A DNA stretch of 64,000 nucleotides from Pedobacter cryotolerans (GCF_005116475.1 NZ_SWBO01000002.1:17257-81256), one strand, 5' to 3'; positions 34,915 through 45,367 are shown, counted from the first letter of the stretch. Notes: generated by a model from the letters alone, not told the origin. Numbers and translations are program-made.

Positions 34915-35688
34915 CTATTTTGTTAAACGTAGTGTTAATACCACATCAAAGGCACTATCACGTACATCAAGTTTTGCTTTATCAACCTCTGAAATTCCTA
35001 TACCATGCAAGAAGCTAATTGCTGCATATACATTTCCGTAACTATTAATTATATAATCTTCACCTTCAAACAGCTCAGTACAAATTTTATGTATCGAGGC
35101 TTCGTTAAAAGACCACAACCAAAATTTTCGCCATTCACCAGCTTCAATCGGACTAATTCCGGGTACAGTTAGTAATAGCGTGCCTCCTTTTTTTAACATT
35201 CGATAACAATTTTTAAGGGCTAACTTAAAGTCATATATGTATTGCAATGTTTGTGTTAAAATAATACAATCGAAATAGTCTGATGGCATGCTATTCTCCT
35301 GACCTAAATCTGCAACGTAGGTTGCACCAGGTGCATTCTCGTTTAAATGAAGTATGTTGCTTTTGGTAATTGCAGAACCGCCAAATTTTAAACTATAAAA
35401 ATTATCTGCAATTTCTAAAACATTACCTTTAATTAATGATGCTTCTGAGGCTAAAAAGCTTTCTATATAATATCTATCTATTGCTCCACCCCGATCGAAT
35501 CCAAAATTACTACTGATTGGTGTTATACGATTAAAATCTCCCCAAGCTATTTTACCTACTAATGGTGTGTTTTTAGTATGGAAATTTAAACTATTAAAAA
35601 CACGTTTAAAGAAATCTTGAACGTATGGTTTTAATCTTGATTTTAATCTAATATACATTAATTGAGCGTTGTATTGATAGATAGGCAA
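34915..35688 (-). CDS. SAM-dependent methyltransferase of the polysaccharide operon
   Basis: Up to 257 residues. The class I core is seen in GNVLEIADNFYSLKFG (a degenerate motif I, usually E-x-G-x-G), then DYFDCIILTQTLQYIYDFKL and KNCYRMLKKGGTLLLTVPGI. Such proteins at the head of O-antigen/capsule clusters may methylate a sugar, for example as a chain-end cap; this is inference. Two starts are possible, 35688 (MPIYQYNAQL) and 35658 (MYIRLKSRLK); the second looks more natural because ten uncharged residues precede it. First gene of the operon. Confidence 0.85.
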   Translation of the reverse strand: MPIYQYNAQLMYIRLKSRLKPYVQDFFKRVFNSLNFHTKNTPLVGKIAWGDFNRITPISSNFGFDRGGAIDRYYIESFLASEASLIKGNVLEIADNFYSLKFGGSAITKSNILHLNENAPGATYVADLGQENSMPSDYFDCIILTQTLQYIYDFKLALKNCYRMLKKGGTLLLTVPGISPIEAGEWRKFWLWSFNEASIHKICTELFEGEDYIINSYGNVYAAISFLHGIGISEVDKAKLDVRDSAFDVVLTLRLTK

Positions 35689-35825
35689 GGTAGGAAAAAA
35701 TATACTTTAAGGAAAATTTTTGTTTCCTAACGCTTAAGTTTTAACAAATAATTAAAAAATGGCAATAATAGTATTTAGTATATTACAATTGATTGTGATA
35801 AAAATGAACTTAAATTTTTATTTGT

Positions 35826-35860
35826 AAATAAATAAACGTTATTTAGACATTTATTTATTT
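35826..35860. promoter_or_regulatory. Inverted repeat just before araB
   Basis: AAATAAATAAA (35826-35836) and TTTATTTATTT (35850-35860) form a perfect 11-base inverted repeat with a 13-base centre, ending 5 bases before the araB ATG. It could be an operator or a weak leader hairpin. Low complexity makes chance occurrence possible. Confidence 0.3.
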
Positions 35861-35865
35861 CTTGT

Positions 35866-37566
35866 ATGAACGAAGCAAACTATGTAATTGGTGTAGATTA
35901 TGGAACAGACTCAGTACGTTCAGTAATTGTTGATACAGCCAACGGAAACGAAATCTCCTCTTCAGTATTTTTTTACCCACGCTGGCAAAAGGGTTTATAT
36001 TGTAATCCATCAAAAAATCAGTTCAGACAACATCCTTTAGATTATATTGAGGGATTAACTGCAACCATAAAAAACTGTATAGAAAAAGCTGGTGGCGAGC
36101 ATATTGCTCAACAGATTAAAGGTATTTCTGTAGATACAACGGGCTCTAGTCCGGTTGCAGTCGACGAAAAAGGCGTTCCATTAGCATTAACATCAGGTTT
36201 TGAAGAAAACCCAAATGCCATGTTTGTGCTTTGGAAAGACCACACATCGGTTGGCGAAGCAAACGAAATCAATAACCACGCTAAAAAATTTAAAATAAAT
36301 TATTTAAAATACGTTGGTGGTACTTATTCATCAGAATGGTTTTGGGCAAAGCTTTTACACGTACTTCGTATTGATAAAGAAGTAAGAAAAGCAACTGCAT
36401 CATGGGTTGAACATTGTGATTGGGTCCCTTTTTTATTAACTGGCGCCGCTGATGTTAAGGAAATGAAACGCAGTCGCTGTGCTGCTGGTCATAAAGCTTT
36501 GTGGGCCGAAGAATATGATGGTTTACCTCCAGATACTTTCTTCAGTAAATTAGATCCATTGTTAAAAGGATATCGAGAAAAGTTATTTACCGAAACCTAC
36601 ACCTCTGATGTTGTTGCTGGAAATTTAAGCAGTGCATGGGCCGAGCATTTAGGCTTAAGTACCGATGTTGTGGTAGGTGTTGGCGCATTTGATGCACACA
36701 TGGGTGCTGTAGGCGGACAAATTGAACCTTATTATTTAAGCAAAGTAATGGGTACTAGTACTTGCGATATTCTGGTTGCCCCCAACAAAGACATCGATGG
36801 TAAGCTGATTAAAGGTATTTGTGGACAAGTGAATGGTTCTGTTATCCCAAACATGGCTGGTTTAGAGGCAGGTCAATCTGCTTTTGGCGATACTTACGCC
36901 TGGTTTAAAAACTTAATTAGCTGGCCTTTAAATCATTTACTTACCCAAACTACATTAATAGATCAGCAAACTGCATTAGCTTTAAAAGAAGAAATTGAAG
37001 GTAAAATTATAGCAACTTTAAGTGAGCAAGCTGCAGCTTTAACAGAAGATTACGATGCAGAAGTTGCGTTGGATTGGTTAAACGGTAGAAGAACTCCTGA
37101 TGCTAACCAAGAATTAAAAGGAGCAATAAAAGGGTTAAGTTTAGGTACTGATGCGCCTCGAATTTTTAGGGCATTAGCCGAAGCCACTTGTTTTGGTGCA
37201 AAAAATATTGTAGATCGTTTTAAAGAAGAAGGTGTACCTGTAAAAGGAATTATCGGCATTGGTGGTGTGGCAAAAAAATCGCCTTATATTATGCAAATGA
37301 TGGCCGATGTATTAGAAATGCCAATTCGCATACATCGTTTTGAGCATACTTGCGCATTAGGTGCAGCCATGTTTGCGGCAGTTGCAGCGGGCATTTACCC
37401 TACTGTTGAAGAGGCTATGGAAAAAATGGGCACTGGTTTCGAAAAAGAATACAAACCAAATGCAAAGAATAAAAAAATGTATCGCGAACATTACGAGCAA
37501 TATTTAGGCTTTGGCAGATACATAGAAAAATACAATAAAAGAGATGTAAAACCTTACCAATCATGA
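35866..37566 (+). CDS. araB: Ribulokinase
   Basis: 566 residues, the same as E. coli AraB. FGGY-family kinase with ATP-binding GVDYGTDSVRSVIVDTANG at the N-terminus, KGISVDTTGSSPV, WFWAKLLHVLR, the GAFDAHMGAVGGQIEPY segment and KGIIGIGGVAKKSPYIMQMM near the C-terminus. It phosphorylates L-ribulose to L-ribulose 5-phosphate with ATP in the cytosol. The following araD start overlaps its stop by 4 bases (ATGA), so the two are co-translated. The gene opens the arabinose operon. Confidence 0.96.
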   Translation: MNEANYVIGVDYGTDSVRSVIVDTANGNEISSSVFFYPRWQKGLYCNPSKNQFRQHPLDYIEGLTATIKNCIEKAGGEHIAQQIKGISVDTTGSSPVAVDEKGVPLALTSGFEENPNAMFVLWKDHTSVGEANEINNHAKKFKINYLKYVGGTYSSEWFWAKLLHVLRIDKEVRKATASWVEHCDWVPFLLTGAADVKEMKRSRCAAGHKALWAEEYDGLPPDTFFSKLDPLLKGYREKLFTETYTSDVVAGNLSSAWAEHLGLSTDVVVGVGAFDAHMGAVGGQIEPYYLSKVMGTSTCDILVAPNKDIDGKLIKGICGQVNGSVIPNMAGLEAGQSAFGDTYAWFKNLISWPLNHLLTQTTLIDQQTALALKEEIEGKIIATLSEQAAALTEDYDAEVALDWLNGRRTPDANQELKGAIKGLSLGTDAPRIFRALAEATCFGAKNIVDRFKEEGVPVKGIIGIGGVAKKSPYIMQMMADVLEMPIRIHRFEHTCALGAAMFAAVAAGIYPTVEEAMEKMGTGFEKEYKPNAKNKKMYREHYEQYLGFGRYIEKYNKRDVKPYQS

Positions 37567-38261
37567 GTTACCAAGACATAAAAGAGCAGGCTTATGAAGC
37601 CAACATGCAATTGCCAAAATTAAACTTGGTGCTTTTTACTTTTGGTAATGTAAGTGCTGCAGATCAAGCTAGAGGTGTTTTTGCTATAAAGCCAAGTGGA
37701 GTGCCTTATGAACTTTTAACAGCAGACAAAATGGTTGTGGTAGATTTTGACTCAAATATTGTAGAAGGCAGTTTAAGACCCTCTTCTGATACGAAAACTC
37801 ATGCCGTTTTATACAAAAATTGGAAAGAAATAGAAGGTATCGTACACACACATTCTACTTACGCAACATCGTGGGCACAAGCGCAAATGCCAATTCCAAT
37901 TTACGGAACAACCCATGCCGATCATTTAACTACAGATATTCCTTGTGCGCCACCCATGGCTGATGAAATGATAAAAGGAAATTATGAATATGAAACTGGT
38001 TTTCAAATCATTAATCATTTTACTGAATTAGGTTTAAGCTATAAAGAAGTAGAGATGATTTTGGTAGGTAACCATGCTCCTTTTACTTGGGGTAAAACTG
38101 CAGAAAAAGCAGTTTACAACAGTGCGGTTTTAGAATATACGGCACAAATGGCATTGCTAACGCAACAAATTAATCCAAACGCACCACGATTAAAAGATTC
38201 ATTAATTAAAAAACACTTTGAGCGTAAGCATGGTGCTGATGCCTATTACGGTCAAGAATAG
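37563..38261 (+). CDS. araD: L-ribulose-5-phosphate 4-epimerase
   Basis: 232 residues, class II aldolase fold. The zinc ligands lie in VHTHSTYATSWAQ (His-x-His) and the later NHAPFTWGK. The substrate-loop PSGVPYELLTADKMVVVD and the TTHADH segment are also typical of AraD. It converts L-ribulose 5-phosphate to D-xylulose 5-phosphate, which enters the pentose phosphate pathway. It is translationally coupled to araB. Downstream, about 400 bases with dispersed repeats separate it from araA. Confidence 0.96.
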   Translation: MSYQDIKEQAYEANMQLPKLNLVLFTFGNVSAADQARGVFAIKPSGVPYELLTADKMVVVDFDSNIVEGSLRPSSDTKTHAVLYKNWKEIEGIVHTHSTYATSWAQAQMPIPIYGTTHADHLTTDIPCAPPMADEMIKGNYEYETGFQIINHFTELGLSYKEVEMILVGNHAPFTWGKTAEKAVYNSAVLEYTAQMALLTQQINPNAPRLKDSLIKKHFERKHGADAYYGQE

Positions 38262-38660
38262 TTAGGCAGAACGTCATTGCTGGCTTCCCGAAGTAAATAC
38301 GGGACAAGCGACTGGCAATCCTAGTGCAATGAAAAATCAAATTGGGAACAAGAATAATTAGATAAAGTAATTTAAATAATTTGTAAAGCTTAGACAGTAG
38401 TTCTTTTGAAAATTCAGTCCCGCCATTCGCTACAATTTTTTTGTCCTTCGACAAGCACAGGATGACAAAAAAGATTTTCGCTGCTGTCGGGTTTAGATTT
38501 GAAAGGTTTGCTGAAGTAAACTAAACCTGATTGAAGTGAGCATGAGCCTGCGGCACACAGGCGAGTAAAACGAAAAGCAGGACTTTCGGAACCGATGAAA
38601 ACTGAACATTGCTTTACTAAAGATTAAAGACTAAATAAAAAACGATTAAACAAAATAAAA
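38262..38660. repeat. Repeat-containing gap between araD and araA
   Basis: 38272-38331 is a palindromic element: CATTGC at the left and GCAATG at the right, with inner CCCG-AAGTAAATA-CGGG. A related copy lies at 43831-43892. At 38436-38466 there is a fragment of the CTTCGACAAGC-CAGGATGACA family. No gene is seen in the rest. Confidence 0.65.
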
Positions 38661-40151
38661 ATGATTGATTTAAAAAAATTACAAGTTTGGTTCGTAACTG
38701 GAACACAACATTTATACGGTGAAGAAACTTTAAAGCAGGTTGCTGAACACGCACAAGAAGTGGCTAACTCGCTAAGTGATCATAAAAATATCAGTGTTAC
38801 TGTAGTTTACAAACCTATTGTAAAAACTACCGAAGAAATTTTTGAAACCTTACAACAAGCCAATGTTGATGAAAATTGTATTGGTGTAATTACTTGGATG
38901 CATACCTTCTCTCCTGCCAAAATGTGGATTAGAGGTTTAAATATCTTACAAAAACCATTGCTGCATTTGCATACACAGTTTAACCGTGATATTCCTTGGA
39001 ACACCATTGATATGGATTTTATGAACCTAAACCAAAGCGCACATGGCGATAGAGAATTTGGTTTTATGGTTTCGCGGATGCGTAAAGACAGAAAAGTTGT
39101 GGTTGGCCATTGGCAAGATGAAGAGGTTGCTAAACAGATTGATGTTTGGTGCCGTGCTGCTGCCGGTTGGAACGATTGGCAAGGTGCAAAATTTGCTCGC
39201 TTTGGAGATAACATGCGCTATGTTGCTGTTACCGATGGCGATAAAGTAGAAGCTGAAATGAAATTCGGTTTCTCTGTAAACACTTATGGTATTGGCGATT
39301 TAGTTGCACTTATTAACGCAATTAGCGATGAAGATGTAAAGAAATTAGTTGCAGAATATGAAGCAACTTATACCATGGCCGATGATTTAAAAACTGGCGG
39401 TGCTAAACATTCATCGGTTTATGAAGCTGCAAAAATTGAATTAGGCTTAAGAAAATTCTTGGTTGATGGTAACTTTAAAGGTTTCTCTGATACTTTCGAA
39501 GATTTGCATGGCATGATCCAATTACCTGGCATTGCTGCGCAACGCTTAATGGCCGATGGTTACGGTTTTGCTGGCGAAGGCGATTGGAAAACAGCAGCCT
39601 TGGTACGTGCTTGTAAAGTAATGGGTGCAGGTTTGCCAGGTGCAAATGCATTTATGGAAGATTATACTTATCATTTCGACCCGCAAAACTCAATGGTGTT
39701 AGGCTCGCACATGTTAGAAATTGATGCATCATTAGCAAACGGAAAAGCAAGTTTAGAAGTGCATCCTTTGGGTATTGGCGGCAAGGCAGATCCTGCTCGT
39801 TTGGTGTTTAACGTTGCTGGTGGCAATGCTTTAAATGCATCTCTAATTGATATGGGCAACCGTTTCCGTTTGTTGATTAATGAAGTAGAAGCTGTTGAAG
39901 TTGAAAACGAATTGCCTAATTTACCAGTAGCAAGAGTATTATGGAAACCACTGCCAGACATGAAAACAGGGTGTGCGGCCTGGATTTATGCTGGCGGTGC
40001 TCACCATACTGTATATAGTCAAAATTTAAGTACCGAACATTTGCTAGATTTTGCTAATATTGCTGGACTAGAATACATTAACATTGGAGCTGATACTAAA
40101 TTGAACCAATTTAGAAATGAACTTCACTGGAATGAAGTATTCTACAAATAA
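38661..40151 (+). CDS. araA: L-arabinose isomerase
   Basis: 496 residues (E. coli 500). It begins with the AraA signature [20 protein letters not shown]. Further family segments are [34 protein letters not shown] and [19 protein letters not shown], plus [14 protein letters not shown] with a metal-binding His/Glu environment. It isomerises L-arabinose to L-ribulose using a divalent metal. It precedes the sodium/sugar symporter by 30 bases. The first step of the pathway is thus the third gene of the cluster. Confidence 0.97.
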   Translation: MIDLKKLQVWFVTGTQHLYGEETLKQVAEHAQEVANSLSDHKNISVTVVYKPIVKTTEEIFETLQQANVDENCIGVITWMHTFSPAKMWIRGLNILQKPLLHLHTQFNRDIPWNTIDMDFMNLNQSAHGDREFGFMVSRMRKDRKVVVGHWQDEEVAKQIDVWCRAAAGWNDWQGAKFARFGDNMRYVAVTDGDKVEAEMKFGFSVNTYGIGDLVALINAISDEDVKKLVAEYEATYTMADDLKTGGAKHSSVYEAAKIELGLRKFLVDGNFKGFSDTFEDLHGMIQLPGIAAQRLMADGYGFAGEGDWKTAALVRACKVMGAGLPGANAFMEDYTYHFDPQNSMVLGSHMLEIDASLANGKASLEVHPLGIGGKADPARLVFNVAGGNALNASLIDMGNRFRLLINEVEAVEVENELPNLPVARVLWKPLPDMKTGCAAWIYAGGAHHTVYSQNLSTEHLLDFANIAGLEYINIGADTKLNQFRNELHWNEVFYK

Positions 40152-40181
40152 AATTACAACCTAAACCAAATATAAACTTAT

Positions 40182-41882
40182 ATGAATAATCTTTCGGCAA
40201 TAGACTATGCAGTCTTTATCTTTTACTTTATCTTAATTTCTGGCTACGGTTATTGGATTTACAGAAGCAAAAAAAATACAGCAGTTAAAGGTACCAACGA
40301 CTTCTTTTTAGCAGAGGGTTCTTTAACCTGGTGGGCAATCGGCGCTTCTTTAATTGCATCTAACATTTCGGCCGAGCAATTTATTGGCATGAGCGGACAA
40401 GGATTTAGTGTGGGTATTGCTGTAGCCGCATACGAATGGATTGCCGCAATTGCATTAATTATTGTAGCAGTGTGGTTTATACCCATTTACTTAAAGAATA
40501 AAATCTTTACCATGCCGCAGTTTCTGCAAAACAGATACAACGAAACGGTAAGTTTAATTATGGCTATTTTTTGGCTATTCTTGTACATTTTTGTAAACCT
40601 AACCTCTATTTTATACTTAGGTGCTATCGCGATTAGCAGTATTGTAGATCCAGAATACTTTAAATATATCATCATCGCCTTAGCTGCTTTTGCGCTGCTA
40701 ATAACCCTAGGCGGGATGAAAGTAATTGGCTTTACCGATGTAATACAAGTTGTTGTTTTAATCATCGGTGGTTTAGCAACTACGTACATTGCTTTAACTT
40801 TGGTAAGTCAGCATTTTGGTTTAGGTACCGATGCAATTGCAGGTTTTAAAATGTTGATGACAGATTCGCCAGATCATTTTAAAATGATTTTAGATAAACC
40901 CGATGCCAACTCTACCCAAGAGTACGTAAATAAATACTTATCACTACCAGGTATCGCCATGTATTTTGCTGGTCAGTGGATTGTGAATTTAAACTATTGG
41001 GGTTGTAACCAATACATTACCCAAAGAGCTTTAGGTGCAGATTTAAAAACTGCTAGAAAAGGGATTTTATTTGCTGGTTTCTTAAAATTAGGTATGCCAG
41101 TTATTGTAATGTTACCAGGTATAGCAGCGTATGTATTGCATAAAAACGGTGCATTACAATCAGAAATGGCGCCAAATGGTAAAGTTATTGCCGATAATGC
41201 TTACTCAGCTATTTTAACATTTTTACCAACAGGTTTAAAAGGACTTTCATTGGCAGCATTAACGGCTGCAATTGTAGCTTCGTTGGCCGGTAAAGCAAAT
41301 AGTATTTCTACCATTTTCACTTTAGATATTTATAAAAAATATCTAAATAAAGGTGCTTCAGAAAAAAACATGGTAATTGTTGGTCGCTTAGCCATTTTTA
41401 TTGCCATGTTTATTTCCATTGTGTTTACTTGGGATGATATTTTAGGTATTGGTGGCGAGGGTGGTTTTACATTCATCCAAAAATATACAGGTTTTATTAG
41501 TCCTGGTGTATTTGCTATGTTTATTTTAGGTATGTTCTGGAAACGCACTACAGGCACTGCCGCCGTTGCTGGTTTAATTTCAGGTATCGCATTTTCGTTC
41601 TTCTTTAATAGTTTTGCAACCTCAATTTTCGGTAACGAAACTTGGCTTTACACCGCCTATTTAAATAAAGATGGCGTTTATGAAATTCCGTTTTTAATTT
41701 GGATGGGCTGGGCATTCGCCTTTACCATGCTCATTATGATTGTTTTAAGTTTAGCCGGACCAAAAGTTAACCCTAAGGCTTTCGAAATTGATAAATCGAT
41801 GTTTAAAGTTTCTAATAGTGTTCTAGCAATGATTGTAATTACCTTGCTTATTATTATTATGCTTTACGTTAGGTTCTGGTAA
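40182..41882 (+). CDS. Sodium/solute symporter (SSS family), probably for L-arabinose
   Basis: 566 residues, about 14 membrane helices, beginning MNNLSAIDYAVFIFYFILIS. SSS landmarks are NDFFLAEGSLTWWAIGASLI, ASNISAEQFIGMSGQGF, NLNYWGCNQYITQRALGA and ALTAAIVASLAGKANSISTI. The length and sequence are like sodium/glucose or myo-inositol cotransporters. It is last in the araBDA run, ends in a terminator hairpin, and so probably imports L-arabinose with sodium. Specificity rests on context only. Confidence 0.93.
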   Translation: MNNLSAIDYAVFIFYFILISGYGYWIYRSKKNTAVKGTNDFFLAEGSLTWWAIGASLIASNISAEQFIGMSGQGFSVGIAVAAYEWIAAIALIIVAVWFIPIYLKNKIFTMPQFLQNRYNETVSLIMAIFWLFLYIFVNLTSILYLGAIAISSIVDPEYFKYIIIALAAFALLITLGGMKVIGFTDVIQVVVLIIGGLATTYIALTLVSQHFGLGTDAIAGFKMLMTDSPDHFKMILDKPDANSTQEYVNKYLSLPGIAMYFAGQWIVNLNYWGCNQYITQRALGADLKTARKGILFAGFLKLGMPVIVMLPGIAAYVLHKNGALQSEMAPNGKVIADNAYSAILTFLPTGLKGLSLAALTAAIVASLAGKANSISTIFTLDIYKKYLNKGASEKNMVIVGRLAIFIAMFISIVFTWDDILGIGGEGGFTFIQKYTGFISPGVFAMFILGMFWKRTTGTAAVAGLISGIAFSFFFNSFATSIFGNETWLYTAYLNKDGVYEIPFLIWMGWAFAFTMLIMIVLSLAGPKVNPKAFEIDKSMFKVSNSVLAMIVITLLIIIMLYVRFW

Positions 41883-41901
41883 TATAAATAACGATCTCAT
41901 T

Positions 41902-41936
41902 AAAGCGATAATCTTAATTGGTTATCGCTTTTTTTA
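41902..41936 (+). terminator. Terminator of the arabinose operon
   Basis: AAAGCGATAA (41902-41911) pairs with TTATCGCTTT (41922-41931) and a T-run follows directly. It lies 20 bases after the symporter stop. Confidence 0.85.
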
Positions 41937-42686
41937 TATGATAAGTTTTAGTAAAATTATTTGAAAAACAATGGTACATTTTCATCGCAAACGTAGCCCC
42001 TCTTTTCACTGCTGCCGTTGTTAGTAAGCACAATGAAAGTTTGTGTAAACGGCATACGTTTCAATAGGGTTTATAGTACAACGTTTTTAGTTCTTAGGTA
42101 AGTTGCAAGGTGCGTAAAATCTAAAAGTCTGAGTTAGATTATTAATTTCTTATATTCTCGCTTTATTTGCTCTAAATATAGCTAGCTCGTCCTGCTGAAT
42201 TTATTTTAGCATCTTTCCAGCATGAAAGACCCTGACCTGTAGCGAAGCGGAAAGCTACGCAGTAAAATAAATTCAGGGTGATGACCACTCCTATTAAACA
42301 TACTACAAAACGTAGCGAATAATTATTAAAAACCGAACTCAGGTTACAATTAATATATAAAGAAGCTTTATAACGAATGTTTTTGTTGGGGCTGAAATTA
42401 CAGTTATTTTTTAATTTGAAATAATTATATCAATCTGAGGATAAGCTGATTAATTGCCCTGAATTTTAGCTAGTTTTGTCATCCAGAGCGCAGCGAAGGA
42501 TCTCTATCATTAAATTCTTAAATGAGATTCCTCGTTCCTCGGAATGACAAAACTTGTCATCGTTGATGCTATTGCCGACTATTGCGTCCCCGCCAACGTA
42601 TTTAAAATTCTTAACTAAATTACATTAGGAATGGGTTCACCCCTGCCCAAATATTTAAAACATCAGGTTTTGGTCAACCGCAAAGA
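41937..42686. repeat. 750-base gap with dispersed palindromes, no gene seen
   Basis: About 42009-42056 holds TGCCGTT...AACGGCA. In 42195-42285, CCTGCTGAATTTATTTTA pairs with TAAAATAAATTCAGGG. 42477-42553 is a GTCATCCAGAGCG element whose far end is GGAATGACAAAAC. I find no open frame with coding features. Confidence 0.6.
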
Positions 42687-43580
42687 TTAAACCCAATCAA
42701 TCCCCTTTTTCAAGAAATTTTGTGTTTTTTCCTCTTCGCTTCCAGCCTCAATTTTTGGGTTATAATTCCATTTTGCAGTTGGCGGTAAGCTCATTAAAAT
42801 ACTTTCTATCCTTCCATTGGTTTCTAAACCGAATTTGGTACCAGCATCATAAACTAAATTAAACTCAGCATAACGGCTACGACGTAAATATTGCCATTCT
42901 TTATGCGCTTCAGTAAACTCCTGATCACGGTTACGATCTATTAATTCGGCATAAACTGGTAAAAAAGTATTTCCAATTGCTTTAGAAAACTCAAGAATTT
43001 GATAAAAATCCAATCCAGTAGTTTCTGGCTTTAATCTATCATAAAAAATACCACCAACTCCCCTAGTTTCTTCACGGTGTTTAATGAAAAAATAATCATC
43101 GGCTATTGCCTTAAATTTAGGATAAAACGATGCATCAAACTCATCGCAACTCTGTTTTAAACGGTGATGAAAGAAACGAGCATCAGTTGGAATTACATAA
43201 TGAGGTGTAAGATCTATACCACCACCAAACCAGCGGGTTTGTTCATCCATTTCAAAATAGCGAATATTCATGTGTATAATGGGCACAAATGGATTTTCGG
43301 GATGCATAACAATAGAAACACCTGTTGCAAAAAAATCGTCACTATCAACCTTAAAAGCGTTTTTAACAGCTTCTGGTAATTTACCATGTACTGCAGAGAA
43401 ATTTACGCCACCTTTTTCAATCACATTGCCATTTTGCATTACACGTGTTCTGCCGCCACCACCACCATCGCGTTGCCATAATTCTTCTTCAAATTTAGCT
43501 TTTCCATCTGCTATTTCTAATCCTTCGCAAATGCTATCTTGTATCTGCTGATATGCTAACGCTACTTCGTCCCTAAACAT
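42687..43580 (-). CDS. hemF: Oxygen-dependent coproporphyrinogen III oxidase
   Basis: 297 residues (E. coli HemF 299). Family blocks visible are WQRDGGGGGRTRVMQNGNVI, KGGVNFSAVHGK, RYFEMDEQTRWFGGGIDLTP, HREETRGVGGIFYDRL and RYAEFNLVYDAGTKFGLETN-GRIESILMSLPP. It decarboxylates coproporphyrinogen III to protoporphyrinogen IX with molecular oxygen in haem synthesis. No haem or iron operator is obvious upstream. A single gene, flanked on both sides by repeat-rich gaps. Confidence 0.97.
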   Translation of the reverse strand: MFRDEVALAYQQIQDSICEGLEIADGKAKFEEELWQRDGGGGGRTRVMQNGNVIEKGGVNFSAVHGKLPEAVKNAFKVDSDDFFATGVSIVMHPENPFVPIIHMNIRYFEMDEQTRWFGGGIDLTPHYVIPTDARFFHHRLKQSCDEFDASFYPKFKAIADDYFFIKHREETRGVGGIFYDRLKPETTGLDFYQILEFSKAIGNTFLPVYAELIDRNRDQEFTEAHKEWQYLRRSRYAEFNLVYDAGTKFGLETNGRIESILMSLPPTAKWNYNPKIEAGSEEEKTQNFLKKGIDWV

Positions 43581-44057
43581 GCTTTTTTGTTTAAATGTTC
43601 CGATGTTCTAAAGTTGTAAGGTTGAAAAGTTGTTATTTTGAATACAACAATTAAAACAAGCTACAACTCAAAAATTTTTACACCCTATTTATTGCATAAA
43701 GGTAAGACTATTGAAATGCTAAAAACGGTATAAGTTTTAGATTTACTATTTTTTGACATACTACCTCACCCTTTAATTGAAGCTGTATCAGAATTAAAAA
43801 TTCAAAATTTGAGGAAAATTAAATTTTGGGGTTTCGTTATGTTCAGCTTCCCGAAGTAAATTCGGGACACGTGACTGGGCATCGTAAAACGCTTAATTAA
43901 TGCTAATCATTGACCTTCTTAATGCATTACGATTCCCGTTTTCACGGGAATGACGACCGTACAAAATATTATTCTGTCATTCAATCTTATAGATTTATTC
44001 TGATATATCCTCATCGTGATGCAAAACAAATAGTAGAAATTTTAACAGGGTGAGGTC
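43581..44057. repeat. 477-base gap with two palindromic elements, no gene seen
   Basis: 43831-43892 resembles the araD-araA element (GCTTCCCG-AAGTAAATT-CGGGAC, then GTGACTGGGCATCG). 43930-43955 is CGATTCCCGTTTTCACGGGAATG, a tight hairpin. The rest is AT-rich and empty. Confidence 0.6.
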
Positions 44058-45278
44058 TTAAACCTCCACGTAATCTAAATCTTTGCTAAATGTTTCTTTC
44101 AACTGACTTAAAGCAACTAAAGAAATTGCCAAACAGATAAAACCAACAATCATAGCGCCTTGTAAAATGCCAAATTCATCCTTAAAAAACTGAAAAGCAA
44201 TTAGAATAATTACCAAAGAGCCACGTACAAAATTAGGTACCGTGGTAGTAACCGTTGCCCTTAAATTAGTGCCAAACTGCTCAGATGCAATGGTTACAAA
44301 AGTAGCCCAATAGCCGGATGCAAAACCTAAAAATAAACTTAACCAAATAAAAGTTTTTTGCGTTAATCCGAATGAATAAAGGTAAACAACTATGGCAACG
44401 CCACTTAACAACAAGAAAATAAGCATTACTTTTTTGCGAGATTTTAAAACCTGAGCTAATAAACCTGCAACAACATCGCCTACGGCAATACCAATGTAAC
44501 AGTACATGATACCCTCGCCTGCGTTGATGATGCCATTTGCACCTAATGCTTTACCAAATTCTGGAGAAAATGTAATTAAAACACCTACCACAAACCACAA
44601 TGGTAAACCAATTAAAATACAGCATAAATATTTCTTAAAACGAACTTTATTGTTAAACAGCATCAGCATATTACCACGAATAAAAGCACTTTCTTTAACT
44701 TCTTTAAACATACCCGATTCTGCTAAGCCTACGCGTAACAGCAATAGCAATAAGCCCATGCCACCACCTATAAAATAACTGGTTTGCCAAGTATAGTAAT
44801 CGCCAATTAAAGCTGCTGCAACTGCACCCAATAAACCAACACCAGCAACGATCATTGTGCCATAACCGCGGTTTTCTTTACTCATGTTTTCGGTTACCAA
44901 GGTAATACCAGCACCAAGTTCGCCAGCCAAACCAACACCCGCTATAAAACGAATAATGGTATACCAAGTTACAGAAGTAACAAAGCCATTTGCAATATTA
45001 GCCAATGAGTATAAAATAATTGAACCAAATAAAACACTTAATCTTCCTTTTTTATCGCCTAATATCCCCCATAATATACCACCAACTAACATCCCCAACA
45101 TTTGGCTATTGATTACAGTAGCACCAATATCTAACAAATCGGCATCAGCAACTCCTAATTCTTTAAGGCTTTTAACTCTAACGATAGAAAATAAAATAAG
45201 GTCGTAAATATCTACAAAATAGCCTAGTGCGGCCACGATAATAATAAGCGTAACATTACGCTTGTTAGTTTGGTTCAT
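44058..45278 (-). CDS. Major facilitator superfamily transporter (metabolite:H+ symporter type)
   Basis: 406 residues with 12 predicted helices. The MFS loop 2-3 signature is GGILWGILGDKKGRLSVLFG and the family motif RFIAGVGLAGELGAGITLVT lies in helix 4-5. An acidic pair YFVDIYDLILFSIV sits in helix 1, as in sialate/benzoate/sugar-acid symporters. The substrate is unknown; it is probably an organic acid or sugar taken up with protons. No related catabolic genes lie next to it. Confidence 0.9.
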   Translation of the reverse strand: MNQTNKRNVTLIIIVAALGYFVDIYDLILFSIVRVKSLKELGVADADLLDIGATVINSQMLGMLVGGILWGILGDKKGRLSVLFGSIILYSLANIANGFVTSVTWYTIIRFIAGVGLAGELGAGITLVTENMSKENRGYGTMIVAGVGLLGAVAAALIGDYYTWQTSYFIGGGMGLLLLLLRVGLAESGMFKEVKESAFIRGNMLMLFNNKVRFKKYLCCILIGLPLWFVVGVLITFSPEFGKALGANGIINAGEGIMYCYIGIAVGDVVAGLLAQVLKSRKKVMLIFLLLSGVAIVVYLYSFGLTQKTFIWLSLFLGFASGYWATFVTIASEQFGTNLRATVTTTVPNFVRGSLVIILIAFQFFKDEFGILQGAMIVGFICLAISLVALSQLKETFSKDLDYVEV

Positions 45279-45327
45279 TATATATTAAGTTTGGTGGGCT
45301 TAAACTAACAAAAAAATAGGGTTAATC

Positions 45328-45367
45328 AAAAAAGCCTTCTTCCACATTGTGAAAAAAGGCTTAAAAA
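45328..45367 (-). terminator. Terminator after the fasciclin gene
   Basis: AAAAAAGCCTTCTTCCACA...GAAAAAAGGCTTAAAAAA forms a stem (AAGCCTT with AAGGCTT, extended by TTC/GAA) with A and T tracts. It lies between the fasciclin stop and the MFS start, both on the minus strand. Confidence 0.7.

Noticed and set aside
38807..39214. A 135-codon frame opposite araA
   Set aside because: Shadow of the well-supported arabinose isomerase gene; composition is Cys/Ser/Ile-rich antisense.
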